Of a DNA stretch of 64,000 nucleotides, positions 52,416 to 64,000 are shown one piece after another (positions within the stretch are counted from its first letter, which is position 1; every line of letters starts with the position of its first letter). Location: assembly GCA_024305405.1 (NCBI GenBank), contig JAKNDB010000053.1, positions 744,001-808,000 of the forward strand. Direction: 5' to 3'. Source of the stretch: Dirofilaria immitis. Lineage: Eukaryota > Nematoda > Chromadorea > Rhabditida > Onchocercidae. The translations under genes were made by a program, and so were the position numbers. The notes under the pieces were generated by a model. That model did not search any database, was not told the origin of the DNA, and saw only the letters and a program-made list of their open reading frames with translations.

Positions 52416-54103
52416 CTAAAATAATCGAATGAATAATAGCGAAACATTATCCTCGGAACCAAGTTTTAATGCTTTTCGTACCAAATATTCTGCAATTCTG
52501 CAAATATTCACTTCTTTTTTGAGAATAAATTGATAACTAAATTTAAATTTAAATTTTCAAAAACGAAAATATTTAATTTAATAAAAATTATAATTTACAT
52601 TTTTCATTTTATTTACTAAAATATTTTTTAGTAAAATAATTTGAAATAATCTTAAGGATAAACTTTAATTTATTTTTAGCTCATAAATTTTTAGTTAAAT
52701 TTTCATTGCACAATTTTAAATTATCTGATATACAACATTTGCATAATATAATTACTTCTTTTGTTTTTTCCCTCTCCTCTCTCTTTTGCTTTCTCTTACT
52801 TTTCCTATTTTGCCATTTTTATCAGAAAAGAAAAGAGGAAGAATGATAAAAGATAAAAATAAACTTATGCCACTGATTTGATGATATACGAAGAAATGTT
52901 GATGCGATATTTATCGCTTGCTCATTTGTTAATACATCCCAAAAACCATCTGATGCAACAAGAATAAATTTTAAATTAATTTCATTCAGATCAATCCGAA
53001 CAATATCCGGTTGTGCTGTTAATACCGAAAGTCGTTTTAAGGCTGTATCGCCAAATGCTCTAAGAAAATAAACTTATCAAACACTTATCTGATATCAAAT
53101 ATCTATCATTAATATATGCAACAACCTTAAATTTCTATTACTTTTCGACGATTAATAATTAATTTGTAAAATTTTAATAAAATATTTTCTTATAAAATTA
53201 TAAATTTATATGCACATTTAGATTATCATAAAAATCGAATGATATCTTTATCATTATTATCATAAATTTTACAATGTTAATTAATAATACATTAGAATGA
53301 ATTTTCCGTGTAATTTTATTATTATTTATCATATCAGTAATTTGCAAAAATTTTGATAAAAATTTCCTCTAAAAAAATTAAAAAAACATTCTTTAATTCA
53401 TTTCTACTCATTTTATCATATAATATACGAGATTCGCAATTGATTTATGATAAAATAATTAATCGTTTAAATTATTCAAATTTTAATTGCTCAATTTAAT
53501 TAGTTTATCAATTTCATTACTTAAATTAAGAGATGAGCAAAATTTATGATAAAATTTATTCAAATTATTTCTTCCTCTCATGTTGATTATTGTAATTTGT
53601 AGAGAAAGTTAAAAGATAAGAAAAGCGAATAATTTATTATTATCATAGACATTTTAAATTTTTGATTATTTATATTCAAATTATTAATTATTTATAAATG
53701 AAACAATGCAAAATTAAAGTATTATTCTTTGAAGCAAAATATTTTATGCTTAAAATAATATCAAATATTATTGGAAATAGAATTACATTTAGATAAATAG
53801 AGAAATGTAATTTATGTTAATAAGTTCAAATAAAACGAAGAGGTAATATTATTTGAATAAAAATTTTTTTGCAAATTAAATTGATAGGTTTTAGCAGAAA
53901 AAGAGATAAACAGTGATTAGTTCTAGTAGAAAGAAGAAATAAGTAATGATAAGTTTAATAGAAAAAAAAGAAAAAAATGATAAGTTTTAGTAGAAAAAAG
54001 AGATAAAAATGATAAGTTTTAACAGAAAAAAAACAGATAATGATAAGTTTTAGTAGCAAAAAGAAATAAGTAATGATAAGTTTTAGTAGAAAGGAGAGAT
54101 AAG

Positions 54104-54145
<42 letters not shown>

Positions 54146-57100
54146 TGTTGTTTGTATGAAAAAATTCCAGCAAACTATCACATAAAACTTTAAATATTGC
54201 GATACTATTTTAAGTACACGCGATGCAATGAAAACCAGTTTTCCTTTCTTTCTTTTTTTTATTTTGTTATTTTCGTTTTTTTTATTTTATTTTCTTAATT
54301 GATCAATAAAATAGTAATTAAAATTAATTGTTATGAATTAGTAAAAATTAAAAAAAAATTAAAATTATTCATTTCTTATTTATTATTTTAATATAAAAGA
54401 ATTGTCAAATTTAATATTTTCTTTTAAAAATTTTAAAATAAAAAAAAAGTGACATATTGAAAATTTAGAAATACATAAATAATATTTTTGTTTTTCGTTT
54501 TTTTTTATTTTTAAATTGAATTGAAAAACAAAAATTTAGCATACATTAAAGTATTTAATATTTGATGTTGGGAATTTTGTAAATTTTTTTTTTACAAAAC
54601 TAATAATTGTTAATTAATTTAAGAACAAAATTTTTTTTCTCGAATTAATTGCTTGTGCAGAAATTTTAGAATTTTTAATTTTTAATTTTTCCAAATTTTT
54701 TATGCTAAAAATTTTGAAAATAAAAAAATTTTAGCCTTTAAATTTTGTTGAAAAAGAAATAACAAAGAAATGAAGAAAATGTAAAATAACAAATGATATG
54801 AATGGTGTAATTATATGATAGTGGAAAAGATAAAATATTTATAAAAATGATCAATAAAAAAACGAAGCAAAAAAAATTTTTTGTTATTGTTACATCGTTT
54901 TCAAATATTATAATTGAAAAAAAAGCAATAAAATAATATCATATTAAATTACTTTATTTAATGATAAATAGTTAATTGTTGAATTATCAAATTGACATCT
55001 GAAAAAAGAGATTTTAAATATTAATATCAAATATTTCATTTGAATTTGTTTTAATCGATATTGATAATAGTTATTGATTTGATATGATTCGGTATTTTTA
55101 CAATAGAAATAGTTTAAAAACGATCTTAGCATTAGTTTGATAAAAAGTTAAGAAATATAACAATTTTCTTTGAATAACTTTTAAGGCTATTAAATTTTAT
55201 TTAAATTGAATAGATGCAAAAATTGCTTAATTTTTGCTTTTATCGACGTGTCATTTTTTAGCTACTTTTTCAATGCCGTATAATTTCATTAGTCTCGACA
55301 TCATTTGATCAGTCTCGAGTTCATCAGACTTTGCTTAATGATTTTAAGTTGTTGGAAAAGGAAGAATTATTTTTATCTAACTATTTATATGTGGATGTGC
55401 AATGTTTCATTCGACAAAACGTTATATTTAAGTTTTTATTTTTTTTTCAATTTCAAAGTTAATCTTCTCTTTGCAAATATTTGAATTAAATGAGTAAAAG
55501 AAAAAAAAGTTTTATTTTTGCTTATTTCATTGATAATATTTCATTAATTTCGCTTATGAAATTTTATTAAATTTTACAATAAAAGGAAAAAAGAAGAAAC
55601 AACGAAAGACAAACAATCAAAAAGTTTGTAAACAAACAAAAAGAAAAAGTATTTTAGCAATAAAATTTGATATTTCGTTTTCTTTTTTTTGTTTTGCTTT
55701 TTTCTTTTATAATTTCTTTGATTGAAAATTTGCCTTTTCTTTTTAAATTCAAATAAATTTGCTAAAAAAAGAAAAAAACGGAAAAGAAGTTGGAAAATAT
55801 CAAAGAAATTTGGAAAAAATTTCTTGACATTTGCTTTTTTTTTTTTTCTAAACGTATTATTTGTTGAAATTTAAAAGTGAAATTTAAACTTAAATGATAT
55901 ATTCATTTATTGCTTCAATTTTATTTTTTTGTTTTTTTTTTGAAAATACTTTAAGAGAGGAAATTGGTAAAATTTCAATAGTGCAAAGTGTATATTGGAA
56001 TCCCATGGAAGTTATACATAATTTTAAAATGGTTTATTTCTCTTTTACCAAAATAATCCATTTCCCGGCCAGATAATTTATCAGATAATTTGCATTGAAT
56101 GATAAGAGAAAGAAAAGGAAACAAATTTTTTTTTCTACAAAAAAAAGAAAAACCAACTAATTTCTTAAAATACTGCATAATCTTCTACTTTTTCTTGTTT
56201 TATCAGAGAAAAAATAAAATAAAAATTGTTTAAAAAAATTTTTACAAAATCTTTTCTTATCACTAAATTCATTTCTATTTCTTTATCAAAACAAAAAAAA
56301 GAAAAAGAAAAATTTAACAGGTATATGCAACGAGAAATAATTCCTATAAAATCATTTCTTATCATTAGATAAAATGAAAAATATTGTTTTGATAAAATAT
56401 TTTTTAAGAAAAATTATTTTTAAAAAAAAAAAACTAAAAATTTATTCGACCAATTTTTTTCCTATTATTTTAATTTGATAAATTTTTGTATTTGCAACAA
56501 AATATATATTAGAATTGAGGGAGAAAAATGAAAAGAAAAAATGAGAAACTTGTTTTATTCCTCTTTTATTTTCACTCTCTCTCTCTCTCTATTTCAGGTT
56601 TTTTTCTCTTCGCACATTTATTTTAGGTTAATTAAAATGATTTATAATGTCGTTTTTTTTTCTTACCTTTTTAATTATTTCTTTCTTTATTTTAGATTAA
56701 TTGAATTATAATATTTTCTTTTTAAATTAAAGTAAATATATTTTTTGATAATTAATAATACAAATACTTTATTTCGTTAAATAAATAGAGACAAATATAT
56801 ATATATATGTACGCATATTTTTTCCCTTTAAAAATCTGCCAAAAACAGATATATTCAATAAATGGAAAAGCACTTGGCTTATTTTAGGGTATTAAATATG
56901 CCTTTGATTTAATAAGGATAGAATTAAAGATGGAAAAAAAACAGAAAAAATTTATCTATGAAAAATATTGAAGTTCGAAAAGAAGTGATAAAAATTTTTG
57001 TCATTTTATCGATTAGATTGATTTTTAAATATTTCAATAGCATAAAAAAATGGTTTATTCAACGAATAAAATCAAAAGAATTTCAGTGAAATGAAATTTT

Positions 57101-57963
57101 AGTATTTAAATACGTGATAAATGATAACAATGATAAATTTGTAATTTTAACAAGCATCATTTGAATACTTATTAATTTAGTTACGTTTTAATTATCAAAT
57201 TTCTTACGGATCAATTTTTCTCGAAATAGTTTTCGAGAAAAATTCTATTCTAGAATAGTTTTCTAAATTTTTGCTAAATTTTTTTGAATTCGAAAAAACT
57301 TTTATTTCAAATTCTAATAATAATAATCATACATGGACAAATGTAAATTTTAGATTTGCAAAATAATTTATCATCGATAGAGAAATATATAATTTGAAAT
57401 TTACATATATATTAGTTTTATTCGACTCATATTATAATCAGATCTGATAGCAGTATAGATAACATTTGTTAAGTATCAATTAATCGAAATAATTGAAGCA
57501 ATAAAAATAAATACTGAAATAAAATGGAAGAAATAAAATTTGAAAAAGCATTCTTGAATATATCTTGAAAATTTTACCTTCCCTACGATTAATTTAAAAA
57601 TTATTTTGGTTGATTTTTGCTAGAAAAAAAACAAATTTTTTAAAATCAATAAGCATATTTAGCGTGTTATAATATTCTGAATCCAATTTTTTTATTTTTG
57701 ATTACATTTAGAATCTATATGTTGGATTCTATTTTTCAAATTCAATAAATGCAATCTTCATGCTATTTCTAATTGTAATGAGGAAGAAGAAAAATTTTAA
57801 TTTTCATATAATTATTAAATTATTTATTGAAAAAATTATAAGTTAATTTTTTTTTTTAACGATAATTAACAAACCTTGAAACCGAAAGAATTCCTTGTAA
57901 TCGATCTACGCCACTAAATTCTATAAAACCTCCCGCATTTTCGATACGTTTTCGTTCATTTTC
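52416..57963 (-). CDS. PP2C (PPM) protein phosphatase, C-terminal part
   Basis: This is a metal-dependent Ser/Thr phosphatase. Exons on the complement: 57963-57875, 53059-52865, 52497-52416; phases agree at both joins and a stop lies at 52416. The visible motifs are ENERKRIENAGGF, LQGILSVSRAFGD, FILVASDGFWDV and KLGSEDNVSLLFIRLF, which are PP2C motifs in the right order. The Asp in AFGD, SDGFWD and EDN are the expected metal-site acids. The N-terminal half, with the DGHGG and GDSR motifs, was not found. A weak candidate at 60101-60050 (ALNHLEESLAVNLIAAI) could be the helix after DGHGG, and the remaining exons may lie in the far right of the window or beyond. The intron between the first two exons listed is 4.8 kb, very long next to other genes here. 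Which PP2C subfamily is unclear. Confidence 0.88.
53890..54105. repeat. Minisatellite in the PP2C intron, unit about 32-36 bp
   Basis: About six imperfect copies of TGATAAGTTTTAGTAGAAAA plus a purine-rich AGAGATAA spacer. It runs straight into a TA microsatellite. Confidence 0.85.
54106..54142. repeat. (AT)n microsatellite
   Basis: 37 bases of uninterrupted alternating A and T. Length calls in such a run are unreliable in most read types. Confidence 0.95.
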
Positions 57964-60900
57964 CTTAACGAATTATTTAATTTTTTACGCTTATTTTTAA
58001 CGTTAAGTTCTTTTTTTCATAATGTTAATGTTAACTATAATTTAAAAAGAAAAATTAAAAAAAAAAAGTTTAAAAGAATTACAATAATATTAGAAGAAAT
58101 CATTTCATATTTTTATAATCTTTTTTATTTCCCATATAATACAATATTGAAATCAAAAAAAAAAAAAAGTTTTATATTTTTTAAGAAATGTTAATATCAA
58201 AATTTATGAAAAGAAAAAAATTTACATTAAAAATTATTTATTTACCAATTGGTAAATAACATTAAAGCAATTAATTATTGTTAATTTAAAAATGAATATT
58301 TTTTATTCGCAGCAAAAAAATTTATTCATAAAAATTTATTTATTTTACTCAATTAATTATTTCGTAAATGATAATTTTAATTAGTTAATTATAAAATATA
58401 TTATTATTTACTCTTATCACATATTATTATTTACTCTTATCACATAACTTTATTAAAAAAATATGAGCTTGGTAAATCTTAAATGAATACTTTAATAACA
58501 TTTCCTTAACGATTGTTAAATCTTATATTTTTAAAACAAAGCTATTTTATCAAAAATTCTTTTAAATCCCTGATGACATTTATCAATATATTATTCGAAA
58601 TATCATCTATTGGGATAACGATTAAAGTTATCATATTTTTGCTAGAATTATTGATTAACAAATTTTCGAATATAATTTTATGATAACATTTGATCGATGA
58701 TTTACTAAAACTAGTTATTCCATTTGATAAACTAACAAGTAAATATGAGAATTATTTACATATTAGTTGATCAATTATTATTGCTAAAACAAAAATATTA
58801 AAACGAAAAAAATAGATCGATTTATGTCTCTTATTTTTTTTTCGTTTAAAATTTTATCCTACTCAATATATGAAAAGTTTTGCCATTTTAAGATAATTTT
58901 TTTCGAGAAAAATTTCTTTGTTTTTTTTCAAATCATAAATATATATAATTCAACAGTTGGAAAAACAATCATTTAAACAAAGAATAAAAAAGTATTAAGA
59001 ATAACAAATCGATTAAAATGAAGAAATAATTAAGTATTTATTAATAATTAAAATTTTTATTTATTTCTTAATAACTAAAATTAGACTGAAAAAAGCGAAT
59101 TATTGAAAAATTCAAACTTCTAAAATAGTATTAATTAATTAAGTAAAAGTTATGGAAGCGAAAACAAAGCATTTCCAATTCGAATTTTAATTCGAAATGA
59201 AAATAATAATTGAAGAGAATTGACGAAGTAATAAATTAAAAAGAAAAAAAATTTTTAATCTGACTGTTAAATGAATACAAAAATTATGCATAAAAATTCT
59301 CTAAAAATAGACTCTTTCATTTTCGTAATATCAAAATTAATTTTTTAATTAATATCGAAACTGGCTTTCATAATTAATTAGTAAATTTTAAATTTTCAAA
59401 GAAATTTTTTTTCAAAAATAAATAAAAATTTGCTATGTATATGAATATTTCTTAATTATTTAATGTAATAATTTATTAAATTTTATTGCGTTATAATAAT
59501 TTCTTAAATTTGAAATTTAATTTCATATCGATTGGTATATGATAATTGTTAAAATATCATTTAACTTGATAAGTTGATGAAAAATTGAAAACAAATGAAA
59601 TAAAAAAAAAGCAAAGGATTAAAATGGATAAAATTTTTGAAAATGAATGATGAATTGGCGATAATTTTACATCATTTATGCTTATTTTAACCATTTCAGA
59701 ATTAAAAAAGAGAGAGAGAGAAAATATTAAAAAGTTAAATTTTAATTTTGTAATTTTAAGAATAATAAATAACAGAAATACATGACATTTCATAATTCCA
59801 TTTTTCCCCTTTATATATTATGTTTAATTTAGTAAATAATTTATATGAAAAATATTTGGGGAAAATTTTTAAATTTAATTTTAGAATTTTCATATCAAAA
59901 AAAAAATATATGATCAGCAATTTGTTATTACTATATTTTTGATAGTGATAACAGTAATAGTAATAATAGTAATAATTGTGATAGTAGTAAAAGTAGTAAT
60001 AGGAAATGGGAAGTTTATTAATTTTAAAAAATTCGAAATTACCCATCACTAGATAGCAGCTATTAAATTTACTGCTAAACTTTCTTCTAAATGATTTAAA
60101 GCTATAAATAAGTTTTAAATGGAGCGATTCATTATAAACAAATTTTCCCTTTTTGAAAAACCATTTATCCAAACGCCTACATATCCATTTCACGTCGCTA
60201 AACTTGCGTCATATCTGTTTATAAATTATTCTATGAAATAAATGTTCAAAAAAATTATTTCATTTATATCATACTAAAAAATAAAAAAATAAAATGTTAT
60301 ATATTAAATTTGAATTTGTATTAGAAATTAAATTTAAATTATGAATTATATATATATGCAATGTCAATAAATATTAATTAATTAATTTAGTATAAAAGGC
60401 CATAAGTTGCATAAGTAAGTTCGAAAAAATACGAAGTAAACTTTAAATTAGAAATTCTAATTTATTTTTTAAAGTATAATTTAATTTTCTATTTTCTCTA
60501 TTCGTTTTCATTTACGACATTACTTTGTTTTTTTTATATAAAAATTTGATAAGTTAAAAATAAAACAAAAAGAAAAAATGAGATCAAAATCAATGTATAT
60601 TTGAAGAACGTTAGAATTTCTAAAATAAAAAAAAATCAAAAAAGAAATCTTATATTTATCACTTTAATCAATTGATAAGAGATAAAATACACCTAAAAAT
60701 TGAAAAAAAAAGAAAAAGCAAAAATGAATTTGTGGTGGAAGAAGAAAAAGAAATGAGAAAGTTTTTAGAAAAATTTTATGAATAATATAATGAGGCTTAT
60801 TTTTATAAAAGAAAAAAATGCAAAATTTGCCGAAATTTTATTGGTATTTTATTCGATTGGCCCATTAAGATGAAACATATGATAGGCATAATTATTTATC

Positions 60901-61246
60901 ACTATTATTATAATAGTGATAATAATCATTATTTAGAAGTTTAAAAAATAATAAATAAATGCAATCATCATCAATCATACCAATCATATTATGTATCAAG
61001 AATGATAAGAATAAATTAGTAGATAGTTATTGTCTAATTAATTATTAATTATAAGTTGAAAATGATAAAAAATAAGTGAATCAATTCTCCATTTTTTTGC
61101 GTTTATTTACAATTTTTTTTATTATTTAAGTTTTTATTATCAAAATTTATTAAGAAATTCAATTTTCTTTTTTTTTTTGCTTACATAAAAGGCATAAATT
61201 ATCATTTCATACCATTTATTTATATTTATTTATTTATTTGTTTATC

Positions 61247-61462
61247 AATTCTCTCTCTCTCTTTCTTTATCTCTCTCTTTCTCTTACTCTCTCTCTTATT
61301 TTCTTTATTTAATATTAAATATTTCATTTCTTTACAAAAATATTATATTATGCTAAATATTTATCAATCAAGTGTCTATTTATCAATTCAATATTGCATT
61401 TCCTTCTTTCTCTTTCTCTCCCTCTCTTTTCCTCACTCTCTCTCTTTCTCTCTCTCTTCCTC
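61247..61462. repeat. Clustered CT-rich microsatellites
   Basis: Two imperfect CTCT tracts (61247-61294 and 61406-61462), separated by AT-rich DNA with TTTATCAAT repeats. A further (TC)n run lies at 56576-56592. Confidence 0.85.
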
Positions 61463-61760
61463 TTGTTTTCATCGCTAAATATTTATCAATGAAAATTTTC
61501 AAATTTTGTGCTAATTTCAATAACTATTAAAGAAAAAAAAAAGGCAAAATTGAATTTGTTGATGAAATTGTCGGAATTTTCATAGCAATAAAAAGCACTT
61601 TAGCTTAATCTTATTTATGTAGTTTTAGATTTCTTTTCCTATTTTATTTTCATCAATTTCTTTTTCTTTTCTTTCCTCATCTTATTTTTTATTTAAATAT
61701 TAATTATTTGAGCAATATGATAAGAAAAATACTGCATATAATTAAGAATATGATATACAT

Positions 61761-61787
61761 ATAGATAGATAGACGGATAGATAGATG
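61761..61787. repeat. GATA microsatellite
   Basis: Six ATAG/GATA units with one substitution (GACG), in intergenic AT-rich DNA. Confidence 0.9.
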
Positions 61788-62913
61788 AATACATAAATAT
61801 AAAAGTTTGTATAATTTATAGATGCAATTAGACTAATTTTTTTTTCAATAACACTTCATTCCTTTTGATATTTCTTAGTTGATAAAAAGAAAAAATGAAT
61901 TTTACAATGTAATCATCAAATTTTTCAATTGCAAAAATACTTCAATATAAAACTTCTTCATTTGAAGTATATTTCAATAAGTATTTTTGCACTAAATTCA
62001 TTCAAAAAAAAAAAAAAACCGAAGAAAGGAAAAAAAAAGAAAGTTTTAAATAAGCTATGAATTCTAATAGATATTATTCATTTAAGTGTATTTATATTGA
62101 AAAAAATTTGAAATAGAAAAATCATGCAACAATCATTTTATTTTATATGTATATAAACTAAACTTCTATCACTAAAAATTTTTATCTAATCATTTTGTTA
62201 ACACATACACATACATACAAAAAAAAAAGAAAAGGGAAGCAAACGAAAAAGAATTTTTAATTTTTTTTTAATATTTTAGTGAAAATATTTAATTTTATTT
62301 GAATATAATAAAATATATAAGATTTTTGAATTTTTCAATTTCAATTATTTTATGCAAAATATTTGCATATATTTAAAATGAATTAATTTAAAAGAATTGA
62401 ATGAGAAAAAGTAATAATAATAATAATGATAATAATGATAATTTATGCATAAGAAAAATGATAATTGATAGTAATTTATAAACAATAATGGAAATGAAAA
62501 AATGAATTAAACAAAAAAGAATGATTGGCATAAAATAAAACATTTTATTGTAATCAAAATTGAAAGTAACTTTAATTTAATTTTTTCATAAAATTTTGAA
62601 ACATTTAAATTACAATGTAAGAGTTGTGGAATTAAAATAAATTTTATAAATAGTTGAAAAAAATGCTATTTATCATTATCATCAAAGTTTATATATTATC
62701 AATAAGTTAAAAAGGAAAAATAAAGCGAAAGATTTTGATAAAAATTGTAATAAATTTTGATTGTAAAATTTTGTCCTTTTCTTTTATCTTAAAATTAGTA
62801 TTTTAAAAAGGAAGAGGAAAAGAATGAAAGAAAAATTTTGTAATTATTGATAAAAATCCATTAGCAATTTTATAATATTCAATATAATGCATAAATATTA
62901 GAATGCTTGAAAG

Positions 62914-63032
62914 GATGAAATGATACAAGCCTTATCGTTGAAATATCAAAAAGAGCCAAAGAAATACTGGACATTAATCATCAATGAATGCGATAAATCG
63001 AAGCCAAGAAATTTACGAGGAAATTTGATCAA
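62914..63032 (+). CDS. Possible isolated coding exon
   Basis: About 39 residues open on the plus strand (DEMIQALSLKYQKEPKKYW and onward, ending RGNLIK) between a GAAAG acceptor-like site and a CAA|GTTCTT donor-like site. Base composition and residue mix are more gene-like than anything else in the last 5 kb, with Trp, Cys and Pro codons and few A/T-only codons. I do not recognise it, and no partner exon was found in the window. It might be an exon of a plus-strand gene that continues to the right. Confidence 0.3.
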
Positions 63033-64000
63033 GTTCTTTTTCATTACAAATTGCACAATCAATTCTTGCAATTCTATTATTTTGTTTTATTTTTCTTTCC
63101 ACTCCTATCTTTCAATTTTTCTCCCCTTATTTTTTCCGATTTTTCTATTACAATAAAACAACGAGAAGATTGCTATCGTTTAGCATTTAGTATTAAAAAA
63201 AAGTAATATGCGAAATGTTAGAAAATTCGAGATTGATAATGTGATCAAATAATTATTGATAAAGCAATCAATAACTATTATATTATATGTTTATATAATA
63301 TTATAATATCAGCTAAGAAAAGTTATTTAGATATTTCAGGCTCGTTTTTATTTAAAATATCAATATCTAATTATATATCATAAATCAATCACACATTATC
63401 AAATTATTGCTTAATTATTTCAATTCATTTCAGTTTGATTTTTCTTTCGTTTACACATTTCAATTTAATTACTTATCTCATTGCATAACAAACAAAAACA
63501 ATTATTGGTTGTGAAGAAAATTATCAATCAATAACTGATATTATCATTATCATATGAAATAAAAAAATATATTAATCATTATTGGTCTGATAAGAATTTT
63601 AAGACAGATAGCAGTCATTGATTATAGTCAATTTAGTAGAAGTTCATCATCTAATTGCAATAGTTAATTATTCATTAAATGGATAATAATTTTATAATTA
63701 TGCTAATTAAATTAATTCCTGTATTATTGAAAATGCTTAATACTTTTCCTTTTTTTCGTTGCAATTATTTCAACAAAAAAAAATTTTTCTTCAACAGAAA
63801 ATTTTGTACTGAGAAATCAAATTTAACAAACAAAAATATATTGTAGTAGTAGTAGCAACAGGAGTAGATGTATAAGTATACCGTAGTAATAGTATTATAT
63901 TGAATAAAATTATACAGTAATAATAGTTTCTTTAATTGATACTTGTAAAAAAATTTTTTCATTGATTATTATGAAATTACTGTTATTAAATTTAAGAAAA

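Larger units (their letters stand above)
57964..64000. other. Very AT-rich region, no confident gene
   Basis: Long A and T runs, TC-rich microsatellites (61247-61294, 61406-61462) and a GATA repeat (61761-61787). Only two short blocks look different: 60050-60101 and about 60130-60200 on the complement, and 62914-63032 on the plus strand. No RNA gene or transposon was recognised. PP2C upstream exons are expected here or beyond the window. Confidence 0.5.

Noticed and set aside
41000..64000. Many 60-90 codon ORFs rich in Ile, Phe, Tyr, Asn and Lys
   Set aside because: These are expected by chance in DNA of this composition; they lack splice context except where assigned to the GPCR or PP2C exons.

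Overview
This is AT-rich eukaryotic nuclear DNA. The coding parts are broken into many exons of about 40-370 nt, with GT..AG introns and acceptors usually ending in TTTCAG or TTTTAG. Several first ATGs sit just after an acceptor-like AG, as expected for spliced-leader trans-splicing. Gene content (survivin, RABGAP1/TBC-11, ATF6, a LIN-5/NuMA protein, a neuropeptide-type GPCR, a PP2C phosphatase), intron density and base composition suggest a nematode, most likely a filarial (spirurid) worm. The species is inferred and not proven. Single-frame ORFs are nearly useless here, so gene models were built exon by exon from splice sites, reading phase and protein similarity recalled from the families.

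Layout. 202-6118 (-): an unrecognised 16-exon gene. 8109-9203 (+): survivin (BIR-1). 9674/12970-24344 (+): RabGAP with PTB, kinesin-like and TBC domains (RABGAP1/TBC-11); its probable long first intron holds a 43-bp tandem repeat, a 494-bp foldback element and a minisatellite. 28443-34048 (-): ATF6, a membrane-tethered bZIP factor. 35481-40941 (+): LIN-5/NuMA spindle protein, ending in the conserved LGN/GPR-binding motif. 43809-52045 (-): class A peptide-type GPCR. 52416-57963 (-): C-terminal half of a PP2C phosphatase. 58000-64000 is very AT-rich, low-complexity sequence with only two weak exon candidates. The right third (41-64 kb) is clearly poorer in GC and in genes than the left.

Function. 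Survivin (chromosomal passenger complex) and LIN-5 (cortical dynein anchor) both act in mitosis. RABGAP1 inactivates Rab GTPases. ATF6 signals ER stress. No operon of related function is evident, although survivin and the RabGAP lie head to tail about 0.5 kb apart.

The most important oddity is a recurring single-base loss. In five of the seven genes, conserved reading frames are interrupted where one extra base, mostly in a homopolymer run, restores both the protein and the splice phase. This looks like deletion-type assembly error and not gene decay. Anyone using automated gene calls on this window should expect broken models.
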